DNA of 64,000 nucleotides from Polyangia bacterium (lineage in GTDB: Bacteria > Myxococcota_A > Polyangia > Polyangiales > Sandaracinaceae): the NCBI GenBank assembly GCA_030426845.1, contig JAUHXR010000005.1:1-64000 (forward strand). Reading direction: 5' to 3'. The position numbers and the translations under genes are program-made. The notes beneath the pieces are model-generated. The model was given only the letters and a program-made list of their open reading frames with translations. It was not told the origin of the DNA and made no database searches. How positions within the stretch are numbered: position 1 is the stretch's first letter; every line of letters starts with the position of its first letter. Positions 17,827-26,196 of this stretch are shown one piece after another.

Positions 17827-18294
17827 ATGACCGAGGGTCCCGGGAGCGTCGCGGCGCGCTACGCGCGCGTGAAGGAGTTTTTCGAGAAGCGCATCCCGTT
17901 CCACCTCGTCCTCGGCCTCCAGGTCCACGAGCTCCGCGAAGGTTTCGCTTTGTTCTCCATCCCTTACCGACCCGAGCTGATCGGCGACCCCGATCGCCCC
18001 GCGCTCCACGGCGGGGTGATCAGCGCGGTGGCGGACGCCTGCGGAGGGGGCGCGGTCTGGACCGCGATCGGCCCGACCGACCGCGTCTCGACCATCGACC
18101 TGCGGGTGGACTACCTCCGGCCCGGCCGCCCCGAGGAGCTGCGCTGCGCCGGCGAAGTGCTGCGGCTGGGCAACCGCGTGGGCGTCGCGAAGATCACGGT
18201 GTTCCACCCCAAGGACGCGGCGCGGCCGATCGCCGAGGCCAAGGGCGTCTACAGCGTCAAGCGCGGCCCCGAGCCGTCGGCGGCGCGCCCGTGA
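17827..18294 (+). CDS. PaaI-type hotdog thioesterase
   Basis: 155 aa from the ATG at 17827; an upstream in-frame GTG at 17752 would add 25 residues that do not look like the family. The hotdog fold signature is visible: HLVLGLQVHELREGFALFSIP, then HGGVISAVADACGGGAVWTA, where the HGG motif opens the central helix, then TIDLRVDYLRPG and GVAKITVFHP. Members hydrolyse acyl-CoA thioesters, often to rescue stalled CoA intermediates; the substrate is unknown. Its stop overlaps the HelD-like gene start by four bases (GTGA), and that gene overlaps the RluA fusion in the same way, so the three form one operon. Confidence 0.88.
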   Translation: MTEGPGSVAARYARVKEFFEKRIPFHLVLGLQVHELREGFALFSIPYRPELIGDPDRPALHGGVISAVADACGGGAVWTAIGPTDRVSTIDLRVDYLRPGRPEELRCAGEVLRLGNRVGVAKITVFHPKDAARPIAEAKGVYSVKRGPEPSAARP

Positions 18295-20843
18295 GCGGCG
18301 CGAACGCAAATGGATCAGCGAGCGGATCAGTGACCGGATTGACCGAAGAGCCCCCGAGCGCGTCCGACGAGGAGCTGCTCCGCATCTCCGCGGAGGAGGA
18401 GCGGGTCCTCGCCCGGGTGCAGAAGCACGTCGCTACGCGCAAGATGCGCGAGACCAACGAGGGCCTCGACGTCGACGCCGAGCTGCTCTCGCTGCGCGAT
18501 CAGATCAACGAGGCGCGCCTCGAGGACATCCCGCCGCTCATCGAGGAGATGGAGCGCCTGACGGAGGTCGCGGCCCGCCGCGCCAAGGTCTCCGAGGGCG
18601 TGGTCGACACGCGCTCGCCCTACTTCGGCCGGATGGTCCTCGAGGAGGACCTCGGCAAGGAGCAGCGCAAGCGCGAGGTGCTCATCGGGCGCTCGACCTA
18701 CCTGGACGCCAAGACGGGCATCCGCATCGTCGACTGGCGCGACGCGCCGGTGAGCCGCCTCTACTACCGCTACCAGGAGGGCGACGAGTACGAGGAGGAG
18801 TTCGGCGGCCGCGAGGTCTTCGGCGAGATCGTCACCCGCCGCACCGTCGCGATCAACGAGGGCGAGCTCCGCCGGATCGGCGCGCCGCAGGGCACGTTCA
18901 TCCGCCGCCGCGACGGCACCTGGCTACGCGCCGGCGAGTCGGCGCGCCGCCTCGCGGGCGGCCAAGGCGCGGCGATGAGGGCCGAGGAGCACCACCGCCC
19001 GGGCAAGCTCGGGGTGGGCCGCGACGGCGACGGGCGCGACGACCGCTTCCTGCCCGAGATCACCGCGCTCATCGACCCGCGCCAGTTCGAGCTGATCACC
19101 GCCGCCGACAGCGGCCTCGTGGTGATCCAGGGCGGCGCCGGCTCCGGCAAGACGACGATCGGTCTGCACCGCCTCGCGTACCTGAACTACCAGGACAAGC
19201 GGCGGTTCCGGCCGGACCAGATGCTCGTGATGGTCTTCAACGAGGCCCTCAAGCGCTACATCTCGCGCGTGCTCCCGGCCCTCGGGGTCCAGGGCGTGCC
19301 GGTCACGACCTACGAGCAGTGGGCGTCGCGCCTGCGCGACAAGCACCTGCGCGGGCTCCCGCGCGAGTACGACGAGGAGACGCCCTCGTCGGTGACCCGC
19401 CTCAAGAAGCACCCGCGGATGCTCGAGCTGATCGAGCGTCACGTGGCCACGATCGCGGAGAAGGTCGAGGGGATGCTCGCGCGCTCGCTCGACGGGGTGG
19501 AGGGCGCGCCGGACGCGCTCGCGCGCTGGCGACGGAGCCGGGGCGCGGCGTTGGCGCAGCGGCTCGACGACCTCGCGCGCTGGGCCCGCCCGCCCAAGGA
19601 CGAGGCGACCGGCGAGGTGCGCCGCGAGCTCGGCCGCCCGATGGCCCTACGGCACGCGATCGACCGCGTCGCCGACCGAGGCAAGTCGCTCTGCCGGGAC
19701 ATCCCGACCGCGTGGGCCGAGATGCTCACCGACCGGGGCGCGCTCGAGGCGGTCTTCCTCTCGGGGGACGGCGGCGGGCTCAGCCGCGCGGAGATCGAGA
19801 GCGCGCACCGCTGGTGCTCGCACCGCTGCCCGCTGGTCGTGGCGAGCGTGGAGGAGCGCGAGGCCTCGCACCGCGAGGGCGGCGAGGGACGGGGCCGCGA
19901 TGGACGGGGCCGCGACCGTCGGGACCGCGATCGTCGCGATCGCCGGCCGAAGGAGCCCCGCCCCTACGACGCGCGCGCCCGCGAGGACGACCGCAGCATG
20001 GGCATCGACGGCCGCGAGGAGGAGCAGCCGATCACCCTCGACCGCGAGGACGACACGATCCTCCTGCGGCTCTGGCAGCGCATGTGGGGCCCGCTCGTGC
20101 GCGGCCGCGAGCGCCTCGCCTACGAGCACATCCTGATCGACGAGGCGCAGGACCTGAGCCCGGTGGAGCTCGCGGTGGTCGTCGACACGGCGAGCAAGCA
20201 GCAGAGCATCACCCTGTCGGGCGACGTCGCGCAGCGGCTCCTGATGGACAACGGCTTCACCGGCTGGAACGACGTCCTCGGCCAGCTCGGGCTCGACCAC
20301 GTGGCGGTGGAGCCGCTCCGCATCACCTACCGGTCGACCTCGCAGATCATCGAGCTCGCCAACGACGTGCTCGGCCCGCTCTACCAGCCGGACGGATCGC
20401 ACGCGCCGCGCTCGGGCGCGCCGGTCGAGCTCTTCGAGTTCGGGCACAGCGGCGAGGCGGTCGCGTTCCTCGGCGAGGCGCTGCGCGCGCTGATGCTGGG
20501 CGAGCCGCGCGCCTCCGTCGCGGTCATCGCGCGCTACCCGGAGCAAGCGGACCTCTACTTCCACGGTCTCGCCAACGCCGAGGTCCCGTTCCTGCGGCGC
20601 ATCGCGCGGCAGGACTTCCCGTTCAAATCGGGGATCGACGTGACCGACGTGCGCCAGGTGAAGGGCCTCGAGTTCGACTACGTCGTGCTCCTCGAGGTCT
20701 CGGCCGCGTCGTACCCTGCGGACGACGAGGCGCGGCACCTGCTGCACATCGCGGCGACCCGCGCGGCCCACCAGCTCTGGGTGACCGCGGCCGGCAAGCT
20801 CTCGCCGATCCTGCCGCAGAGCCTCGTCGACCACGTCTCGTGA
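18291..20843 (+). CDS. HelD-like superfamily 1 ATPase (RNA polymerase recycling)
   Basis: 850 aa. The N-terminus (about 22-110) is charged and helical, consistent with the coiled coil HelD inserts into the RNA polymerase secondary channel. It is followed by the family hallmark SPYFGRMVLEE, VLIGRSTYLD and IRIVDWRDAPVSRLYYRY. The SF1 ATPase core has Walker A QGGAGSGKTT (about 280-289), Walker B IDEAQDLSP (about 616-624), LSGDVAQRL, ITYRSTSQI and VTDVRQVKGLEFDYV. HelD proteins strip nucleic acids from stalled polymerase using ATP. Unusually, an Arg/Asp/Gly repeat (about 525-560, GRGRDGRGRDRRDRDRRDRR) is inserted in the core. The GTG start overlaps the preceding stop by four bases. Confidence 0.88.
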   Translation: MSGANANGSASGSVTGLTEEPPSASDEELLRISAEEERVLARVQKHVATRKMRETNEGLDVDAELLSLRDQINEARLEDIPPLIEEMERLTEVAARRAKVSEGVVDTRSPYFGRMVLEEDLGKEQRKREVLIGRSTYLDAKTGIRIVDWRDAPVSRLYYRYQEGDEYEEEFGGREVFGEIVTRRTVAINEGELRRIGAPQGTFIRRRDGTWLRAGESARRLAGGQGAAMRAEEHHRPGKLGVGRDGDGRDDRFLPEITALIDPRQFELITAADSGLVVIQGGAGSGKTTIGLHRLAYLNYQDKRRFRPDQMLVMVFNEALKRYISRVLPALGVQGVPVTTYEQWASRLRDKHLRGLPREYDEETPSSVTRLKKHPRMLELIERHVATIAEKVEGMLARSLDGVEGAPDALARWRRSRGAALAQRLDDLARWARPPKDEATGEVRRELGRPMALRHAIDRVADRGKSLCRDIPTAWAEMLTDRGALEAVFLSGDGGGLSRAEIESAHRWCSHRCPLVVASVEEREASHREGGEGRGRDGRGRDRRDRDRRDRRPKEPRPYDARAREDDRSMGIDGREEEQPITLDREDDTILLRLWQRMWGPLVRGRERLAYEHILIDEAQDLSPVELAVVVDTASKQQSITLSGDVAQRLLMDNGFTGWNDVLGQLGLDHVAVEPLRITYRSTSQIIELANDVLGPLYQPDGSHAPRSGAPVELFEFGHSGEAVAFLGEALRALMLGEPRASVAVIARYPEQADLYFHGLANAEVPFLRRIARQDFPFKSGIDVTDVRQVKGLEFDYVVLLEVSAASYPADDEARHLLHIAATRAAHQLWVTAAGKLSPILPQSLVDHVS

Positions 20844-22510
20844 GCGCTCCTGAGAGCCCGCCCCCCACGCTCCGGCTGGATGACGCGGCGCGCGGGCGGC
20901 TGTGGCCCGCGTTCGACGAGGCCTGGATCGTCTTCGAAGACGACGACCTGCTCGCGATCGACAAGCCCGAGGGCGTGAGCTGCCAGGCCGCCGATCCCGC
21001 GCACCCGGACGACCTCGTCCACCGCCTCGGCCTCCACCGACCGGGCGCCTACGTCGGCGTCCACCAGCGGCTCGATCAGGACACCTCGGGCGTGCTCGTC
21101 TACACGAAGCGCCGCGAGGTGAACCGCCCGCTCGCGCAGCAGCTCGAGGGCCGCCAGGTCGAGAAGCGCTACGTCGCGGTGGTGCGCGGCTGGCGCGGCG
21201 GGCCGCGGCGGCTCGAGCACGGGCTGGTCAAGGGCGAAGGCGGGCGCGTGGTCGTCGCGCGACCTCGCGACCGGCGCGCGAAGATCGCGATCACCCACGC
21301 GCGGCCGATCGAGTCGGCGGGCGACCTCACCCTCCTCGAGCTGCGGCTCGAGACGGGGCGCACCCACCAGATCCGCGCGCAGCTCGCGGCGGTCGGCGCG
21401 CCGATCGAGGGCGACCCGCGCTACGGAGGCAGCCCGGCGCCGCGCCTGATGCTCCACGCGGCGAGCCTGAGCCTGCGTCACCCGGGCACCGGCGCCCCGC
21501 TCCGCGTCGAGGCGCCGATCCCCGCCGCGCTCACCCGCCACCTGCGCGCGCAGCCCGAGCCGCTCGAGGACCGGCTCGAGCGCGCCCTCGCCGCGCGCTG
21601 GGGCCTCGCGCACCGCGGCGTCGACGCGCTCCGCGTCGTTCACCGCGACGGGGACGCGCTCGACGCCTTCGCGGTCGACCTCTACGGGCCCTTCGCGGTG
21701 CTGCACGTGTACGACGAAGACGCGCCGATCGAGGCCGCGCTCGACTGGCTCGGCGCGCGGCTCGAGGGCGTCTACGTCAAGCGCCGCCCGCGTCAAGGAA
21801 ACGTGATCGTGGACGGCCGCGACGACGACTACGCGCCGGGCGCCCCGGCCCGAGGGCGCGCCGCCCCCGAGGTCGCGCTGGTGCTCGAGCACGGCCTGCC
21901 GTTCCACGTGCGCCTCGGCGAGGGCCTGAGCACGGGGCTCTTCCTCGACCAGCGCGACGCCCGCGGCTGGGTCCTCGGCCACGCCGGCGGCGCGCGCGTG
22001 CTCAACCTGTTCTGCTACACCGGCGCGTTCACCGTGGCCGCGGCGGCGGGCGGCGCCCGCGCAACGGTGAGCGTCGACGCGTCGGGGCGGCTCCTCGACT
22101 GGGCGCGCGAGAACCTCGACGGGGCCAGCCTGCTCGGGCCCGCCCACCGCCTCGAGCAGGCCGACTGCTTCGTCGCGCTGGACGCCCTCGCCCGCGGCGG
22201 CGAGCGCTTCGACCTGGTGATCGTCGACCCGCCGACCTACTCGTCGACCCGTACGACGCGCTGGACGAGCGGCAAGGCGTGGCGCGATCTGGCGGCGCGC
22301 TGCCTCCGCGTTCTCGCGCCGGGCGGCCGGCTCCTCGCGAGCAGCAACGACCACCGGATGACGCAGGCGCGGTTCCGCCGTCACCTCCACGACGCGGCGC
22401 GCGACGCCGAGGCGGAGCTCGCGCAGCTCAAGGATCTTCGGCCGCCGAGGGACTTCCCACCGGGGCCCGCGGGCCCGCACCTCAAGGCCGCGCTCGCGAC
22501 CCGCGCCTGA
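20840..22510 (+). CDS. Fusion of RluA-type pseudouridine synthase and RlmI-type SAM methyltransferase
   Basis: 556 aa from GTG 20840, which overlaps the HelD-like stop by four bases. Residues about 25-245 are an RluA-family pseudouridine synthase: IVFEDDDLLAIDKPEGV, HQRLDQDTSGVLVYTK (catalytic Asp79, with one extra residue between His and Arg) and ETGRTHQIRAQLA. Residues about 250-556 match the RlmI-type class I methyltransferase: VVHRDGDALDAFAVDLYG, HVRLGEGLSTGLFLDQRDAR (about 355-375), motif I VLNLFCYTGAFTVA (about 386-399) and IVDPPTYSS (about 459-467). RlmI methylates a cytosine in 23S rRNA. The fusion could isomerise and methylate the same or neighbouring rRNA bases. Both active sites look intact. 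Confidence 0.92.
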   Translation: MSAPESPPPTLRLDDAARGRLWPAFDEAWIVFEDDDLLAIDKPEGVSCQAADPAHPDDLVHRLGLHRPGAYVGVHQRLDQDTSGVLVYTKRREVNRPLAQQLEGRQVEKRYVAVVRGWRGGPRRLEHGLVKGEGGRVVVARPRDRRAKIAITHARPIESAGDLTLLELRLETGRTHQIRAQLAAVGAPIEGDPRYGGSPAPRLMLHAASLSLRHPGTGAPLRVEAPIPAALTRHLRAQPEPLEDRLERALAARWGLAHRGVDALRVVHRDGDALDAFAVDLYGPFAVLHVYDEDAPIEAALDWLGARLEGVYVKRRPRQGNVIVDGRDDDYAPGAPARGRAAPEVALVLEHGLPFHVRLGEGLSTGLFLDQRDARGWVLGHAGGARVLNLFCYTGAFTVAAAAGGARATVSVDASGRLLDWARENLDGASLLGPAHRLEQADCFVALDALARGGERFDLVIVDPPTYSSTRTTRWTSGKAWRDLAARCLRVLAPGGRLLASSNDHRMTQARFRRHLHDAARDAEAELAQLKDLRPPRDFPPGPAGPHLKAALATRA

Positions 22511-22530
22511 GCGCGCGCCGTTGGCGCTCA
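22508..22530. terminator. Hairpin whose arms contain both convergent stop codons
   Basis: TGAGCGC (22508-22514) pairs perfectly with GCGCTCA (22524-22530) around a 9-nt loop. The left arm begins with the stop of the plus-strand fusion gene and the right arm ends with the stop of the minus-strand gene. Confidence 0.55.
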
Positions 22531-22860
22531 GTTGGGCAGCGCCTTGCCCGGCCGCTTGCCTCGGAAGAGGCGGCTCCAGCCCTTGCGGTAGCGATCGCTG
22601 GCGACCTGGGCCGGCCCGCTCTGGGTCGCCGCGCGCGAAGGCCCCTCGTGCAGCGTCTCGACGTCGCAGAGCGGCGAGCCCTCGCGCGGACGCAGCCGCA
22701 CCAGGTCGCCGTGGACCGGCTGCCCCTCGCGGGCCTTGCGCAGGAGCGCCGCGTCCACCCGCTCGCCTCGCTTGCGGAGCACCGCGAGAGACTCGGCGTC
22801 CTCGCTCGCCCCGACCACGAGGGCCACGTCCTCCTCGGCCGGCTTGGCCTTCTTCGCCAC
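22528..22860 (-). CDS. Small hypothetical basic protein
   Basis: 110 aa starting MAKKAKPAEEDVALVVG. The sequence has a helical N-terminal half (SLAVLRKRGERVDAALLRKAREGQ), a central strand-rich piece (HGDLVRLRPREGSPLCDVETLHE) and a basic tail (RYRKGWSRLFRGKRPGKALPN). There is no signal peptide or membrane segment. I do not recognise a named family; the basic charge suggests nucleic-acid or ribosome contact, but that is a guess. Codon use is that of the neighbours. It ends head-on against the RluA fusion, with the stops embedded in one hairpin, and is divergent from the large regulator at 22966. Confidence 0.65.
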   Translation of the reverse strand: MAKKAKPAEEDVALVVGASEDAESLAVLRKRGERVDAALLRKAREGQPVHGDLVRLRPREGSPLCDVETLHEGPSRAATQSGPAQVASDRYRKGWSRLFRGKRPGKALPN

Positions 22861-22965
22861 GCCCCCATCCTAGGCACCCGCATCGGCGCACGCCAACCCC
22901 GCCGCAGCGCGCTCGACGAGATCGATGACGACCGGCGGACGCGACGACTGGTATCGTGCCGGCCC

Positions 22966-25900
22966 GTGACGCGGGATCGGCAGTCGGCGGGCGGCCCGCC
23001 AGAGCAGGCCAAGCCGACGGGGTCGGGCGCTTGCCTCCGCGCCCGGCTCGTCGGGGGCGCCCGTTTCACGTGGGAGGGCGAGGACGTCACCCCCCGCGCG
23101 GCGAAGGGCTCCGCGCTGCTCGCCTACCTCGCGGTCGAGCCCCAGCCGGTCTCGCGCGAGGAGCTCACCCTGCTGCTGTGGGGTCCCGGCCGCGCGCGGA
23201 ACCTCCGGCAGGCGCTCCACGCGCTGCGTCAGCTCGAGGGCGCCGACCGCTGGCTCGACGCGGGCGATCCGTTGGACGTGAGCGCCGACTGCGACGTCCG
23301 AACCATCGAGCGACTCGTCCGCGCCGAGCGCTGGGAGGAGGCGCTCGCGCAGCTCGGCGGGCCGTTCCTCGGTGACCTCCAGGTCCCCGGCGACCTGCCC
23401 TTTCACGAGTGGCGGGCGGGCGTTCAAGGGCGCGTCGAGGCCTTCGAGCTGGCCGCGCGGATCGGGAGGGCGCGGGAGCTGGTCCGAGATGACGACGTCG
23501 AGGCAGCCCTGGCGCAGCTCGCACTCGCGGCCGCGATCGACCCGCTCGACGAGACGCCGGTCCAGCTCGAGCTGGAGCTTCTGCGCAGGCAGGGCCGACG
23601 GGCCGACGCGGAGGCCCGCTACGCGAGCTTCCGGCGTCACTACTGGACGGAGCTCGGCATGGAGCCGAGCGCGGCTCTCGCGGCCGCCGCGGCCGCCGCG
23701 ACGGCCCGACGCCGCCCTCCCTCGGTCAAGGTCAACCCCGAGCTCGCGCCCGGCCGCGAGCGAGAGCTCGAGACCCTCTCGAGCGCGGCGCGCGCGCAGC
23801 GCCCGATGGTCCTGCGTGGCCCGCCCGGCGTGGGGAAGAGCCACCTGGCGCGAGCGTTCGCGCGCTCTCGCGGACGCACGCTCGAGGTGTCGATCGCGGG
23901 GTCGTCAGGGAGTCCCTTCGGGGCCTTCGAGCGGCTCCTCGCGGGTGCGCTGGACGACGCGCTCGTCGAGGAGCTGCCGGGGTGGGCGCTCGCGGAGCTA
24001 GCGCGCGTCGCGCCGAACACCCTGCCCGCCGTCACGCCCACGACCGCGCCGCCGGGCGCGAAGACCGCGACGGCCCAGGACCTGGTCTACGAGAAGGCCT
24101 GCCGCCGCTTCGACGCGATCGTGCTCGACGGGTTGGAGTCCGCGGACATCGAGAGCCTGGCCGCGTTCCTCCGGATGCTGGGCCGCCCGCCGGTCGAGCG
24201 CCGGGCCGCCGTCCTGGTCACCGCGGGCCCTCGCCTCGACGACGCGACGAGCCGAGCGCTCGACGCGCTGGTCGCGGCGCGGCGCTGCGACGCGCTGACG
24301 GTCGAGCCGCTCACCGCCCGGGGCGCGCGCGAGATGCTCCAGGCGCTGGGTCTGAGCGGCGACCGCGAACAGGCACGGGCGGTCCATGCCCTGAGCGGGG
24401 GCAGCCCGTATGCGATCGCGCAGCTCGCCCAGACGCTCTCGGAGCACCCGGCGAGGCTGGATCCGGACCAGCCCGCGGAGCTCTTGTCGCGACCGCTCCA
24501 GGCCCACCTGCTGGGCCGGCTCGCCGACCTCGAGCGGCCGGCGCGGTTCGCGCTCGAGGCGTTGGCGGTCTGCGACGAGCCGCCAGCGACCGACGTGCTC
24601 GCAGCGGCGCTGGAGCTCGACGAGCTCGCGCTCCTGGACGCGCTCGCCGAGGCGGAAGCGGCGGGTCTGGTCCGCGACGGTTGGATCGAGGGCGACCTCC
24701 TCCAGGAGGTGGTCAGGCTCGGCACCAGCCCGCCGCGGGCCCACGCGCTGCACCGGAGGCTGGCCGCGGCGTTCGAGGCGGCGGGCGATCCGATGCGCGC
24801 CGCGTCTCATTGGTCGGCCGCAGGCGCGCCCGACCGCGCGGCGCCACGGTTTCTGGAGGCGGCCGACCAGGCGCTCCTCGAGGGCGACTACGCGACGGCC
24901 GCGCCGCTCCTCCGGCGAGCGCTCGACGAGGGCCCCAAGCCCGCCGATCGGGGCCGCGCGTGGCTGGGTCTTGCGGACATCGCGCGCGCGCGCGCCGCGC
25001 CCGAGGAGGAGGCTGCCGCCCTCGAGCACGCGGAGCGCGACGCCAGGCGCACCCAGGACGATCACGCGCTGTTCGCCGTCACGGTTCGCCTGGCCGAGCA
25101 CGCGCTCGCGCAGCGGAGCATCACGGCGGCCGAGCCGCGGGCGTCGGAGGCGCTCGAGATCGCCGAGCGGCTCGGAGACGCTCGCATGCTCGCGCGCGCC
25201 CACGCGGCCCGCGGGACCCAGCGCCTTCGGGCCGGTCAGCTCGGCGAGGCGGAGGACGACTTCGCGATCGCGGCCGCAGGGGAGGAGCCGGAGCACCGCA
25301 TCGCCGGGCTCTGGGGGCTGGGAGCGTGCGCCGGGTGCCGGGCCGACCTCGCGCGCGCGAAGGAGGCGCACCGCGAGGCGCTGACGCTCGCGCGAGCCGA
25401 GGGCCGCGTCGACTGGGCCATCCGCCTCCTCAACGGCCTGGGTGCGACGGCCGAGCGAGCCGGCGACTACGTGGAGTCGGCCGAGCGCTTCTCCCAGGCC
25501 CTCGAGCTCACGCGCGACCTCGACGACCACTTCGGCGAAGGCTCCGTCCTGCTCAACCTGGCGGAGGTCCGTCGCAAGGCCGGCGACCTCGGGCCTGCCT
25601 ATCGCGCGCTCCTCGATGCCGACCACATCCTCGAGCGGCTGGGCTCGCCTCGCCTCCGCGCGGTGTCGTCGGAGATCTGGGGCCTGCTCGAGCTCTCGTT
25701 GGGCAACCTCGACGAGGCCCAGCGACGCACCGAGGAGACACTGCGGCTCGCAGCCCAGCTCGAGGACCAGCGCCGCATCGACATGGCTCGCTTCAACCGC
25801 GCCCTCGTGGACGTCGCCCGCTCGCCAGCCCGCTTCGACGACGCGCTGGATGCCGCGCTCGCGCTGCGGCCGCGCGCGCTCGAGGTCTGCGCGTGGGCGC

Positions 25901-26196
25901 TCGTCGAGCTCGCGCTGTGGGCCCCCGACGCGCGGGCACGAGACCGGGCCCTCTCCGAGCTGGGGCCCGTCGAGAACCCGCACCTGAGCTACCTGCTGAG
26001 CGCGCTGCGCGGCCGCCCGACCCCGCCAGGTGACGGCCGCCGCTTCCTGGAGGCCACCTGGCTGCACGAGCAGCCCGCCGACCTCGACGGGCTCGACGAG
26101 GCGCGGCGGGCTTGCTTCGCGGAGGCCATCGCGCGACGCCGCGCCGCGGCGCGCGCGTGGGCCACGTCGGTTCCGGCTCAGAAGTCGTCCAGGTAG
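22966..26196 (+). CDS. Large BTAD/SARP-like regulator with AAA ATPase and TPR domains
   Basis: 1076 aa, started at GTG 22966 since homology-like sequence begins soon after. Residues about 25-95 resemble the winged-helix N-terminus of SARP regulators (ARLVGGARFTWEGEDVTPRAAKGSALLAYL, REELTLLLWG). The bacterial transcriptional activation domain follows to about 240 (PFHEWRAGVQGRVEAFELAARI, DPLDETPVQLELELLRRQG, FRRHYWTELGMEPS). A P-loop ATPase comes next (Walker A GPPGVGKSH, about 285-293; IVLDGLES, about 385) and then helical TPR-type repeats to the end. Such STAND-like activators couple ligand or partner sensing to transcription. Target genes are unknown. Its last 19 nt overlap the convergent lipoprotein gene. 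Confidence 0.85.
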   Translation: MTRDRQSAGGPPEQAKPTGSGACLRARLVGGARFTWEGEDVTPRAAKGSALLAYLAVEPQPVSREELTLLLWGPGRARNLRQALHALRQLEGADRWLDAGDPLDVSADCDVRTIERLVRAERWEEALAQLGGPFLGDLQVPGDLPFHEWRAGVQGRVEAFELAARIGRARELVRDDDVEAALAQLALAAAIDPLDETPVQLELELLRRQGRRADAEARYASFRRHYWTELGMEPSAALAAAAAAATARRRPPSVKVNPELAPGRERELETLSSAARAQRPMVLRGPPGVGKSHLARAFARSRGRTLEVSIAGSSGSPFGAFERLLAGALDDALVEELPGWALAELARVAPNTLPAVTPTTAPPGAKTATAQDLVYEKACRRFDAIVLDGLESADIESLAAFLRMLGRPPVERRAAVLVTAGPRLDDATSRALDALVAARRCDALTVEPLTARGAREMLQALGLSGDREQARAVHALSGGSPYAIAQLAQTLSEHPARLDPDQPAELLSRPLQAHLLGRLADLERPARFALEALAVCDEPPATDVLAAALELDELALLDALAEAEAAGLVRDGWIEGDLLQEVVRLGTSPPRAHALHRRLAAAFEAAGDPMRAASHWSAAGAPDRAAPRFLEAADQALLEGDYATAAPLLRRALDEGPKPADRGRAWLGLADIARARAAPEEEAAALEHAERDARRTQDDHALFAVTVRLAEHALAQRSITAAEPRASEALEIAERLGDARMLARAHAARGTQRLRAGQLGEAEDDFAIAAAGEEPEHRIAGLWGLGACAGCRADLARAKEAHREALTLARAEGRVDWAIRLLNGLGATAERAGDYVESAERFSQALELTRDLDDHFGEGSVLLNLAEVRRKAGDLGPAYRALLDADHILERLGSPRLRAVSSEIWGLLELSLGNLDEAQRRTEETLRLAAQLEDQRRIDMARFNRALVDVARSPARFDDALDAALALRPRALEVCAWALVELALWAPDARARDRALSELGPVENPHLSYLLSALRGRPTPPGDGRRFLEATWLHEQPADLDGLDEARRACFAEAIARRRAAARAWATSVPAQKSSR

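Noticed and set aside
20902-22965. Long in-frame N-terminal extension of the BTAD regulator
   Set aside because: The stretch overlaps the RluA fusion and the small basic gene and looks like shadow sequence; GTG 22966 precedes the first recognisable domain.
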